DNA of 37,293 bases from Funneliformis mosseae. Lineage: Eukaryota; Glomeromycota; Glomeromycetes; Glomerales; Glomeraceae. Each line of letters begins with the position of its first letter. The stretch's first letter is position 1. The notes under the pieces were generated by a model. It worked only from the letters and a program-made list of their open reading frames with translations. It had not been told where the DNA came from and searched no databases. This document shows, piece by piece, positions 22,805-34,199 of the stretch. The stretch lies in assembly GCA_910592005.1 (NCBI GenBank), contig CAJVPP010000291.1, positions 1-37,293 of the forward strand. Direction: 5' to 3'. Position numbers and translations under genes: made by a program.

Positions 22805-24900
22805 ATAGCTAATTTTTTATTGTGTTTTGTCAAGAAAAATTCAGCTTTGATATATTTGTTCTTATTATATGAAAAAATAAAAGCTATTTTTCATCAAAAA
22901 GTGTTATTGCATATAGTTTGGTAAAATGATTCTACCAAAAGGTTCGTTAAAGGCAAAGAACATTTGGTACTTTTTTTTGGCTTAAAAACTAATAGCAAAA
23001 GAATCTGAAGTTTTAACATCAAAAACTAGGCGGAATTGCTGGTAGAATAAAATGTTATAAAAAAATTGGAAAGGTAAAACTTCACTACTTTTGAATAGAA
23101 GAAATGCTGACAAAAAAATGTATTAAAAAATTGAATGCATTAATAATGCGACTTGAAATATTTTACATAGAAAGGACTTTTCAGACGAAGGTTACACAAA
23201 ATTTTTTAATTATGATCGGCATTGTAAAATGGACATGCATACTGACTGGTAATCTTTTAACCTTTTAAATAAAAGAAGCTTTGTTTTTATATATTTGGAA
23301 AAGCTCAAGTATTCCAATTAGCATAATTAATATTCATTGGTAAAAAAAAAAAAGTATTATTTTTTATGAAGCAATGCTTTGATAATTTATTTAAAACAAT
23401 TTACAATGATGAATAATTTACTATTATGTTTCGTATTTTAGGAAAAATTGGGCTGGATTCAAGAAAAGCTTCAAAATTATGAAAATACAAGTGAGAAGAA
23501 ATATGGTAAGTATTACAAAGTTTTAAGTAATGTTACATAATTAATATTTTTTAATTTTTAGCAAAGAATTGCAGATTATAAAGAATTTTGATAGGAAAGT
23601 AACAAAGAGGAATGTGATCAGATGGAAAATGACATTGTAAGAAAGATACCAGTGATACCTGATCTCGCACTAATGCGCAGAAAACTGATTTACCTATTTT
23701 TGCATTATAATTTTTTGTTTTGTTTTTTTATTTATTTATATTTATAATAAATTTTTGGAAAAACATCCTTTGAACAGTGTGGCGTTAATGTCCGAAATAT
23801 TACAGTTGTCTCAAATGTGAAGAACGTTTTGGATATGCGTTTGTCCCCAATGTGCATTTTTCCCTTCGGACTGTTTAAATGGAATTGTAAATATATATAT
23901 GTGTGCGTAAAAAAAAAAATTTTGCAGCCATTTGGAAAGTTCCTGTTGCCAGATACACCGTGATACATATGAGTGGCGAATAAAATTAATCAAGCCGACT
24001 TCCAACCGTCGTGACAAAAGAAAAGGAAGAGTATGCAAAAAATGACACTACAATCTATCCCAATACTTAGAAAGCATTCCAACAATTATTAGTATCATTC
24101 CATATTCCATATTTCAATTCCGTTCTGTGAGGACCATAAATCTTGGTTTCTTGGTCTCAAAGCAATCCAAAAGAATGCGTAATTTAATTTTCTCTTAAAA
24201 ATAGAGAAAAATAAATTATCTCGACTTTTCCAACACACAAAAATGTAATGGTGTGCTGGGAAAGGATTTATTGTAAAAAAGAAAAAAGCCGATTATCAAC
24301 CGCTATATTTCAGATGCAGAACTTTGTCGAGGTGTTAAAAAAAGTTAGTGGAAGTGATCGTAAAAGTTAATATTCTCCAATAGAAAAGAGCTAAAGCATT
24401 GAGAGAGTGGGTGGTTTTAGGGTAGAATCCTTTGAGTAAATTCAACAACTTTAATTATTTCTTCACTTATTATTGATAATAAAACAATCAAATATCAAAA
24501 TTTTTGCCGTTTTTATGTTTATCACATTTTAATCACGCGAAATTCACATTAAGTCAGTTTAGTCAATTTCATTCAAATTTCATCATGACGAATATTTGTT
24601 TACACGCTTCTTACATCATTAAATAATTAAATAAATATATTTTTACTCACCGGATCTTTTGGATTTTAGTTTTCTCAGCGATGTCAGCGTTAAACGACAA
24701 ATAGTTGCCTGGTCAATGGTAAAAGTCAAACCCAAATTTGTTAATAGAACTTAAATATAGTTTTGACTTTTGACACACACCCACCCACAAACATATATAT
24801 ATAAACCCAAAGTATTGCCAGGCAAAAAAATTTATGAGTCTAAAATGTTGGATAATGTTATCTATGTTTATTATGATCAATAATTTTCAGAGAACTTTGA
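22805..24900. other. Intergenic, with scattered exon-like fragments
   Basis: On the plus strand, exon-like pieces at about 23180-23250 (FSDEGYTKFFNYDRHCKMDM, followed by a GT) and 23442-23505 (KNWAGFKKSFK, followed by GTAAGT) could belong to one gene ending QRIADYKEF at about 23591. No start or recognisable domain was found. Around 23780-23890 a cysteine-containing stretch (CPKYYSCLKCEERFGYA) resembles a zinc-binding knuckle, but the frame breaks at once. The two minus-strand frames at 23732-24038 overlap each other and look like chance. Confidence 0.25.
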
Positions 24901-25062
24901 CAAATTATATATTGGGACAATGATCAAAATAACGAATTTGTCAAATATGATCGATCTTGTCGTTTTCCCCAATTTTATGGCACAGCAAAAAAAGTTAAAC
25001 TCCGAAAATTTGGTAAATCTTCATACCATTGCAAGAGGGGATATCTTAACGAAATAGCGTAG
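24901..25062 (+). pseudogene. Fragment of a Rhizophagus-type protein kinase N-lobe
   Basis: An open stretch of 53 codons, starting after a stop and ending at TAG, reads WDNDQNNEFVKYDRSCRF in its first part and KKVKLRKFGKSSYHCKRGYL with NEIA in its second. The pattern of a W-D/N-rich linker, then a basic V-x-L-[KR]-K-F-G-x-S-S-Y stretch, then YLNEIA matches the beta-3 lysine and helix C region of the TKL-like kinases amplified in Glomeromycotina, as I remember them. The rest of a kinase (HRD, DFG, C-lobe) is not found downstream. It is probably a gene fragment or relic. Confidence 0.35.
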
Positions 25063-25478
25063 CGTATTATATAGTATGAAGAATTTAGTTTAACTGACAA
25101 GAATTTCTAAAAATAATTATTTTCCTTCGTGGAAACATGACAATAATCCTTTTCCTGTTAGTTATAAATCATTAGTCGGAGAAATCTTACATTATTCCAG
25201 CACTATTGAATGTAAGTCTTCCTATCGCTCCTATCGCTTCAAGATAGTACACAAGCAAATTACTCAATTACGTCAATGTTCTATATTACATCATTGTTCT
25301 ATATTACGTCATTAGAAAAAATGGGAAATTAATGTATGTTTCCTATTTTAGCTAAAAAGTTTTCGTGTAATTCGTGTTATGCAATTTACAATTTAAGCAG
25401 TAGAGAAATTCGAAGAAAATAGAAATTTCTTTCCTCAATTTCACGCCCCATATAATTAATTAATATTTTAATATTATA
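25063..25478. promoter_or_regulatory. 5' flank of the SAC phosphatase gene
   Basis: Non-coding DNA between the kinase-like fragment and the SAC start codon. It includes two close copies of a short motif, TTCTATATTACRTCATTG (25277-25315), and an AT-rich leader just before the ATG. It probably contains the promoter. No TATA box or factor site can be assigned with confidence. Confidence 0.35.
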
Positions 25479-28400
25479 ATGTTTTTACTCAAAAAAGCAA
25501 CTTCGAGACCACCAAAGCCAGTTGTCACTCCTGTTATCCCAGCTATCCCAATACAACCACTTCATAAAAAAATTACTTTAGTAATTGATAAAAATGTTTT
25601 TGTCCTAATTGCAGGAAAGGATTTTTTGGAAATTGAATTGAAAACTGGAAATATCACTAGGAAAGGTATATATTTTTTTTATCTATTTTAAGAAAAAGTT
25701 TCTATATGGAGGAAATCTAGTTAATTTTAATAAACTGATTTAATTTGATCTTTGTAAGATAAACATGATCCTTCTCAGGACGCAAAGTATTATTGTTTAT
25801 TTGGCGTAGTAGGAATGCTAAGGCTATTATCAGGTTAGTATTTAAAATTGTTTTTCTAATTGGATTTTGATTAGTTAGTTCTATTAAGTAAATAATGTAA
25901 TTTTGATTTATTATAGCACAATACATAATAGTTATTACAGATAGAAAGGACCTTGGTAAAATTCAGGGTAAATCTGTTTACATGATTAAAAGAGTAGCGG
26001 TCCTACCTTTGAATTATGAAGACGCTTTAAAAATCCTTGATAAACATGTAGGTTAAGAATTTTTTAACTCTTTATTATTATACAGTCTATGAGGACTATG
26101 CGACCGATTTTTTTATACTTTTACTGATAATTGTTAATATTATTATGTTGATCGACATTATATTAATTATATTAGTAACGCATAGTCCCAATACCTGTAC
26201 GTGGTATACAATTATTGTACAATGATTTAATATATATATATATTGTTTTTTAAAAAAAATCTTAGCATTGGCCTGTTGATGGAGAAGATCAAGTGACTGC
26301 CGATATATTTCTTGAAGATTTAGGGGAAGGGCATAAAAGATACGTTTCTAACACAATAACAGAAACTGATGTAGAGGAAGCGACAAATAGTCTGCCATCA
26401 ACTTCAACAATTTTAGATTCACCATCACCTTTATCAATTTCAATTATACCCCCGCCTCCTAAACCGTCATCATCACCAGAATCACAATCAAATAAAAGGC
26501 AACAATCTTTATTATCCAAAATGAAATCAGCAATTGCCGAATTAAATAGAAGAAGATCTCCATCATTATCTTCAAATGGTTCGGATTCTGAATATGACGA
26601 TAAAGAAGGAGGGTTTACATCGGTTAGCACTACTAATGAAAGTACACTTATTAGTACAGGTGATAATAATATCGATATTTCAAAAAGTCCAGGTAAATTG
26701 TCACCTTTATCCACTGCTGCAAAAAGAGTTAGTGAGGTTTGGGATGGTTTTACTAGCGATTATGGATCTACAAAAACGATTAATATAAAGGATCCCATAG
26801 ATAACAAAGTTGGTTAAAAGATTTATTTTATTTTATTTTATTAAAAAAAAAATCCTCATTAATAAAACTATTTTTATTCTAGGTAATGGATGCAAGAGTT
26901 GCTAGAGAAATTGCATCATTCTTTCGCGATGCGTTTTTCTATTCTTATGAACTTGGTAACTATTTTTATTTTTATTATTTTTTTTTTTTTTTCGTTAATT
27001 TATTAATTATCATATTTGATTTTTTTCTTTTTCATTGTTAGATATTACAAGATCTTTACAACAAAAACATGAAAAGGGATTTAAAGAAGACCTACCTCTT
27101 TGGAAACAGGTTAGAATTCTTTTAAAAACGATTATATTTGCCCTATTTATGTTATATTAAAACGGCTTTCATACAGGCAGATAAGAAGTTTTGGTGGAAT
27201 GAACATATGCTTAAAGGATTTATTGAACTTGAGGTAGATAGAAATTTCCGGGATCGATATTTATTTAATTTATATATTAAATTTTTTTTTTGAACATCAA
27301 AAAGCTTGATGGTTGGATATTACCCATAATGCAAGGTTATGTTCAAATTGAGAAATGTCAGATTGATGAACGATCATTTGATTTTATATTAATTTCTCGA
27401 AGGAGTCGTGAAAGAGCGGGTAAGCATTATTTAATTCTACAAAAATAATAATTAATTATAATTATGTTTTTTTCAACATTTTGATATAATTGATAGGTTT
27501 GCGATACCAACGTAGAGGAATCAATGAAGATGGTGATGTGGCGAATTTTGTTGAAACTGAGCAAATACTTTCAATTGAGGTTCGAATTTTGCTTAAAAGA
27601 TATTTATATTAATTCACTTAGTTATAATGTTATTTACTTTTTAGATTGAAGAAATTAGTCACGTAGTATCATTTTTACAAATTCGTGGCTCGAGTGAGTT
27701 AAAATCCTGACTACGATTCGATAACTTTAGAACAATACTAATTATATATATAATATATATATTTTTTATAAAAAAAAAAGTTCCATTATTTTGGTCGCAA
27801 TCACCTTATGGTCTTAAGCCGAAACCTGTATTAGAACGTTCTGATGATGACAATTCGTTAGCATTTAAAAAACATTTTGATAAATTAATTGGAATGTATG
27901 GAAACATAAATTGTATTAATTTAACAGAAACAATTAATCGTGAAGCTATTGTTGGAAGAGCTTACCGCGAAGCAATTAATAGTTACAAAGACGATACAAA
28001 TATCGAGTATGTGTTGCCTAACGTTTAGGATTTAGAGAAAAAAGGTTTATATTAACCAAATTTTATTTTAGATATATTGAATTTGATTTTCATAAAGAAT
28101 GTAAAGGAATGAGATATGAAAATATTTTAAAACTTGTTGAAATACTTGAGCGCAATTTCAGTAAAATTGGGTAAATTAAGGTCGTCTTTTTTTTTTTTTA
28201 AAAAAAAAAATTCTTTACTAAAGGTTTTTTTATTATCGTTATTTTATTTAAGTTACTTTTGGCAAGCTAGTAAAACGACAAATGAAGCAGAAATTCATTG
28301 CAAACAAGCAGGAATCTTTCGTACAGTTCGATATCATATTTTCTAAAAAATTATTTTATTTTATTTAATTTTTTGTGAAATTTATTTTAATTCGTATTTT

Positions 28401-30254
28401 GATAATTCAGAATTGTATGGATTGTTTAGATAGGACAAACGTTGTGCAGGTATGTGATTACAAGCCGATTTTATAATTTTTGAGGCGCATCAAATATATT
28501 TATTTTATTAATATAATCTTTATCAGAGTGCTCTCGCTAGGGAAGTTTTAAATCTTCAAATGCTTAGATTAGGAATTTCTGAATTTATTGATGGCGGATT
28601 TTCTCATTATGAGCAATTTGAAAATATTTTTAATGATGGTAAAATAAAAACTATAAATTTAAAAGATGTCATTTTATGTTATTAATATTGGTATTTATTA
28701 ATTTATAGTCTGGGCAAATAATGGAGATTCTATAAGTAGAGAATACGCTGGAACCAGTGCACTAAAAGGGGATTTTACTAGGTGAGTTAACTTGATAAAA
28801 AAGTTTAATTGTGCAGATGCTGTTGTGGTTGTGGTTAATGATGTCGATGTCGATGTTGATGTTGATGTTGATGTTTTTGCGTTTGCGGTTGTCGGTGATT
28901 AATTATTGTCTCTTTTTTTTTGATTAATTTTATTTATAGAACTGGTAAGTTAACTACATATATTTCTGTTATTATTGTTCCATTTTAATATATTTCTTCA
29001 ATTTCGTTAGGAAAAAGAAATTTACAAGGCGTCGTTAACGATGCATCTAATTCTTTGGCCCGTATGTTTCAGAATACGTTTAAAGATTTCTTTAGACAGG
29101 TAAGAAAATTTGAAGACAGAAAATTTCCTTCTTAAACCTTATGTAATATCTTTTTATTATATGTAATAGGCCACGATTGATTATATATTGGGTAATCATT
29201 CAATTGAAGTTTTTCAGGAACTTCAACAGAAATTTGAAGCATCACAACCTGGAGAAGCAGAAAGATGGGCAAAAGTTAGAGCTACTGCAAGTATGTTGTG
29301 ATATTTATTTTGCATTTCGCATAGATATATTATCAAGTTTAAAGGCTAATAATGAAATTTATACTAATAGTTGAAATTAGTAGTTTTATTGTCATTGTTG
29401 ATAATGAGGAAAAGATTAATGGCTGGACATTTTTATCGCCCACTGAACAAAATACGCTGTATGAATATAAAAGTTCCTATTTTTGCTTGATAAGCAAAGA
29501 TTTTTGTTTCTGATAGTTCATTTATCTTTATTATTTAGTCGAGGCAAGTCTTATGAAGAAAAGGTATTGCTTTTAACTAAAAAGGCATTATATATTTGCA
29601 CGTTTCATTATCGTTTGGAAAAAGTTATGCAATTTAAGCGAATTGGATTAGGTGAAATCACTTCAGTTGAAAAAGGTAATTTCTCCAAAATATTGTTTGC
29701 TATTTCTTAAAATTTTTATAATAATTTTTATTTATTTTATAGGAGAGTACATTTTATCTACATTGTATCCATCATGTGTGTCAGTCGAAGATAATTATGG
29801 TTTCATAATATATTATAGAGCGTCAGGCGAGTCAAGTAGAACAAATTCGGGTAGTATAAGAAATAATAATTATAAGAACAATAATGATTCGGAAACAAAA
29901 AAATTTATGGCATTTAAAGCATTTAGAAGTAATTTGGTTGGTGAGGCAACAAAATTTGTTGGAGGAAGCGGACAAAAAGAACAAAAAACAAGTCAACAAG
30001 CTGTTAATGAAGTAGTCGATGAAATTGTTAAAGCTTGTTATGAAATAGGTAATGCCGATGATGTTGATTTTGTTATTGAAAGACCTATTATAAGGTATGG
30101 TTTTATTATATCGTTAATTCGTTTTAATGGGATATTCTCTTTTTTTTTTTTTTTTTACCTAACTTAAATTTTTATTAGTTTGGAGGAAGCAAATAAGAAT
30201 ACTGGAATCATGACTAAAGTGGGATTCAAAGTTAAACAAGCATTATGGCTTTGA
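25479..30254 (+). CDS. SAC-domain phosphoinositide phosphatase with hSac2 domain
   Basis: My gene model has 23 exons: 25479-25665, 25759-25833, 25917-26047, 26266-26808, 26883-26955, 27042-27109, 27177-27233, 27305-27419, 27497-27579, 27645-27693, 27781-28006, 28072-28170, 28253-28325, 28411-28449, 28527-28638, 28709-28781, 28940-28944, 29011-29099, 29170-29290, 29371-29458, 29539-29675, 29743-30094, 30179-30254. They sum to 2871 nt, or 956 residues, with no internal stop and GT-AG introns throughout. SAC landmarks are YYCLFGVVGMLRLLS (about 73), GLRYQRRGINEDGDVANFVE (417), RGSIPLFWSQSPYG, GIFRTNCMDCLDRTNVVQ (about 589), and GDFTRTGKRNLQG. The CX5R active site is Cys595-Arg601. The hSac2-type region follows (IVIVDNEEKINGW at about 746, then RGKSYEEKVLLLTKKALY). 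This order matches the INPP5F/Sac2 class, which removes phosphate from membrane phosphoinositides (4-phosphate in animal Sac2). A Ser/Pro-rich loop (within residues 132-312) splits the SAC domain. No membrane segment is seen. The exon 4 donor (GTTGGT) and exon 13 donor (GTTCGA) are weak but required by frame. Confidence 0.9.
28838..28875 (+). repeat. GATGTY hexanucleotide repeat in intron 16
   Basis: A run of GATGTC/GATGTT units lies inside the intron between exons 16 and 17 of the phosphatase gene, just before the 5-nt exon. It is likely a microsatellite. Confidence 0.7.
28940..28944 (+). other. 5-nt microexon of the phosphatase gene
   Basis: The exon is AACTG, preceded by acceptor TTTATAG and followed by donor GTAAGT. 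It supplies the last base of an Arg codon, a Thr codon and the first base of a Gly codon (residues 668-670), giving the conserved GDFTRTGKR of SAC domains. Joining exon 16 straight to exon 18 shifts the frame and hits a stop within ten codons. Confidence 0.8.
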
Positions 30255-33200
30255 TTAACCAAATTTAACAAGTTCTTTAATAACTTTAATATATTTAAAA
30301 TGTTTAATTAGCTATTTACTAGTAAAGTTATTATCTTCTTTAATTAAATGATCAGTTCTTTTGTAAAGAATTATATGTTAATTAAATTAGGTTGAACAAT
30401 CCTGATGATTATATTTTTTAGTTTGCATTAATTTTTAATTTAAAATTTCATATATTTTTAATAATAAATATAATCATTTTATTAATATTAAAACCTAATA
30501 CAATATAAAATTATAAAATTATTATTTTGATATATTAGAATATTAGTATAAAAATACTTAGATTTATATATTATATATTATAATAGTATTTAAAGAAAAG
30601 CTTTAAAAATATAATCAAAAGAATAGTGATTTATTATATTTTATACTTGAATTTTTTAATATATAAAATAATTAAAGAATGCTTATTCTGAATAATTTTT
30701 TTGAATTTTAATATAATTGTAATTAAGCTATCTTTTATAATAAATATCTTTACCTAACTTTCAATAAGTTATTTTAAATTTAAATAAAATTAAATTAAAT
30801 TAAATTAAAGATCTTATAAGGTTTTTATATTTTTAAGTTATATATTAAAATAAGGTTAATAAATTCATATTAAATAATATTTTAACTAGATAAAATTACA
30901 ATAACCTAACACTGATCAATTTATTATATACACATATATAACTTTATATAATATTAGTTAAATTATCAAGAAAATATCCTATTAGGATTTTATTCTATTA
31001 TAATATCATAATATAACCTGATAAATATCATTAAAAATAAATAATATAAAAATTTAAAAACAATTAAATTAAAAAATTAATGAAAAAATTAAAATTTATT
31101 AAAAATTCTTATTTTTTTAAATTTTATATAAAAAATATATAATTAAAAAATATATCATACTATTATATAATTAGATTATTAATTTAAATTTAATTAAACT
31201 ATTTTATTTCTTATTTTAATGATATAATTTATATTTGATTTATTTATATATTTAAAAACAGATTTTAAAACTTTTAAAAAATCTAATTTAATAAATTAAA
31301 AATTTAAAATATTTGTAAAAATATAAAATATAGAATTAATATATATTATTTTTTTTAAATATAATTAAAATATTAAAATATATGATGATAATAAAATATA
31401 TAAATAATTATTTTTTCTATATATACATCTTTTATTTCTGAATTATTACATATTTTACTTTACAATTATTATAACTTTTAATGTTAAATTTGAATTATAT
31501 CTTTATATAATAATTGTATAAATTTGAATTTTTAATTTATATATTTTTATTTTTTTTTTTTTATAACTTTTATTAAGTTTAAAATTAAATTTAAAAGGCT
31601 GATTTTATTTTATATAAAAAACTTAAAAAAGAATTTATAATTCTCAAAATTTGATAATATTATAGATTTTAAAATTAAATTTTATATAATAACCTATAAA
31701 TTTTATAATACAATTAATAAATAAATATGATTATATTATAGTTTTTTTTATTAAATTATTCTTTATATAATATTTTTAAAATCTAATTTTATTTTAAATA
31801 AAATTCTTTTAAATTTTTTAATATGATTATACTCATTTTATAAAAAAATAAAAAAAAATAAATTAAATAAATTCAACTTTAATATAAATAATAATTATTA
31901 TCATTTAAATTTTACATATATAATACATATTGTCAAAAAGTAATTAATTTAATATATATTATAAAATAAGCTATATAAGTATATTAGAAAAATTACTAAA
32001 AAAATCAGATTTTAAAAAATCTTTTAAATAAATCAAGACCTTATTATATTTATTCTAATAATTTTAAAAGCTAAAATGTAATAAAATTCAAAATTTTATT
32101 AAAAAATTTCTTAAATTTGATTTTTCTATTAATTATTTCATTAATTTATAATAAAAATGAGAATTTAAATAGTAACAATATAAAAATTTTAATATTTATA
32201 ATATTTATTAAAACTATTTTATATAAATATTATATATTATATATTATATAAAATAAATTTTAAATATAAATTGATATAAATAATCAAATAAATAAAAATA
32301 TATAATATTAACAATATATTTGAATTAAATATTTATATTTTTTCTTATATTATTTAAATAAGAACTTAAATCAAAAATAAATATTTTAAATAATTTGTTA
32401 AAAAAAATTGGATTAATATTCTATGATAAAAATTCTATTATATTTATATGAATTTAATGAATAAAAAATATATATTAATTAAATATTTATCTTATTAATA
32501 AAAAGTTAATTCTTAAGAAATAATAAAAGTATTAACTATTAGATTAGTTATTTTATTATATAACTTTAAGCTATAAAATAATTTAAATTGTTAACTATTT
32601 TAAATTAATTATTAATTATTCAAATTACTTATATCAATTATTAATTAACAATTTTAATTTTAATTTTAAATTTTAATATTAAATTTTTTTATATTAAAAA
32701 GTTTATTATACAATAATATTTAAATATTAAAAATGATATTATATTAATTTATATATAAGTACTAAACTAAAAAAAATAAGTTTATTTAAATATTTTTCTT
32801 AAAGATAATATTGCAATTATTGTAATTCTATAATACTTATTTATTATCTATTATAATTAGTTATAGCATTATCTTTAATCTTTCTAAATATTTTTATTAA
32901 ATCAATATAAAATAAATTCTTTATTTAAATATATTTATAAAATTTATATATGTAGATATAAAATTTTAAAAACCTCAAAAAAAGTTTTATTAGTAAAAGA
33001 ATCATAATAATAAACTATATATATTAATTTTATTAATTGAATAAATAATAAGTAGTAAAAATTTTAAGATTAATAAGGCTATTTGAATATTTTTTATTCA
33101 AGAAATTAATTATATACATTTAAAATTTTATATAACTTTATAATATATATATAACTAAAGAATGATAACTGTTCTAGTCTGAATATAATTTTAGATAATA

Positions 33201-33345
33201 AAACTTATAAAATTATAATTTATTAATTTATGTTCAATTTTTTACTGTATTTGAATTTTAATATTCAATTTTTATGAAATACATTAAACACTATAGAATT
33301 CTATTAGGTGATTAATAAAGATATAAAGATAGATACCATAATTAA
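30255..33345. other. Extremely AT-rich block
   Basis: About 3.1 kb with very few G or C bases, beginning shortly after the stop codon of the phosphatase gene. The first 100-200 bp probably hold its 3' UTR. No open frame, RNA gene or clear repeat is visible. Low-complexity runs such as (TTAAA)n at 30781-30808 are present. Confidence 0.6.
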
Positions 33346-33441
33346 AATGTTGCAACATTTAACGTTGCAACATTATGTTGCAACATTATATAAATTCTTT
33401 AATAATTATAACATGTGTTATAATTTAGAAAATGTTGCAAT
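33346..33441. repeat. Cluster of TTGCAACATT palindromes
   Basis: AATGTTGCAACATT (33346-33359) is a perfect 14-bp palindrome. It recurs as CGTTGCAACATT (33363-33374) and ATGTTGCAACATT (33375-33387), with a partial copy AATGTTGCAATT at 33430-33441. The copies are tandem and each is self-complementary. This could be a hairpin-forming end of a decayed element or a protein binding cluster. Confidence 0.65.
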
Positions 33442-33556
33442 TTAAAATATAAGTTATAATTAGCTATAACTTGAAATATAATTAATTACAAATTTTTAAG
33501 AAATAATTTTAAATATTAATTATAAATAATAATTATAAAATTTTAAATAATATATA

Positions 33557-34175
33557 CAGTGTATTAAAAAAGTTTTTGGACAAATTGATTTACTTATTAC
33601 GCAGCAACAGATTATCCAAATCACAAACTAGTTTATTTAATCGATTAAAAGTACAAAATTATATTTTTAAAAGTTAATAAGAAATTCTTTCCCCAATTTT
33701 TTTTATTATAAGTTTACATCGTTCTCTCATAGAATATATTAAATTAATAAGAATCACATTTAGAATATCATTCCATTCTTCCATCTTAAATTGTTCTAAT
33801 TCTGCTAAATTTTTTGATTGTTGTTTTTCTACATTTCCTTTTACGATACTCCACAAGTTTCTACAGAATTGAGATCCAGTTTTTTTAAGTTTATTGATAT
33901 TATAATAAATCGTAGACCTTGGAATGTTTGTTTTTTTTTAAATTACACTTGCACTTATAATTTCTTTATCCCAAAAATGTTTTACAACTTTACGTATAAA
34001 TTACGTGATTTAGTTATATTTTGGTCACCCATCGTTAGAAAAAAAAAATTAATTCGGTGACAAATAATTAAAAAAAGATCTTATTTATATATCATCTCGC
34101 AAAATCACGTGTGGTTTGTATTCTGCTATACTAACTTTATTCAGACGATCAAATGTCCAGACTTTTGTCATACTG
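33557..34175 (-). mobile_element. Internally deleted Tc1-like element
   Basis: The element is 619 bp, with imperfect inverted ends that both begin CAGT and share a core of A-run, GT..TGGACA. It is flanked by TA on both sides (33555-33556 and 34176-34177). It holds the start and end of a Tc1-type transposase but lacks most of the catalytic middle. It is a deletion derivative of an autonomous element from the same broad family as the one at 2361-3639, but with different ends. Confidence 0.75.
33674..34032 (-). pseudogene. Tc1 transposase deletion relic
   Basis: From an ATG at 34032 the minus strand reads MGDQNITKSRN. It then continues in shifted frames to NIPRSTIYY and INKLKKTGS, the N-terminal helix-turn-helix. 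It joins directly near 33855 to the C-terminal end, NLWSIVKGNVEKQQSKNLAE and SMRERCKLIIKKIGERISY, with a stop at 33674. The two catalytic Asp motifs are gone, so the element depends on an enzyme made elsewhere. The C-terminal frame is intact for 60 codons, which suggests a fairly recent deletion. Confidence 0.8.
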
Positions 34176-34199
34176 TATATTATTTTTTTTTTTAGAATT

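Noticed and set aside
23732..24038. Two overlapping minus-strand frames
   Set aside because: They overlap in different frames, have no domain, and include an A/T run. The plus strand has a better but still weak cysteine motif.
26289..26714. 141-codon minus-strand frame opposite exon 4 of the phosphatase gene
   Set aside because: It is a shadow of the Ser/Pro-rich exon. Low-complexity coding DNA often leaves the opposite strand open.
29177..29374. 65-codon plus-strand frame within the phosphatase gene
   Set aside because: It is in a different frame from the SAC/hSac2 exons and runs into an intron. The exon model through 29170-29290 explains the region.
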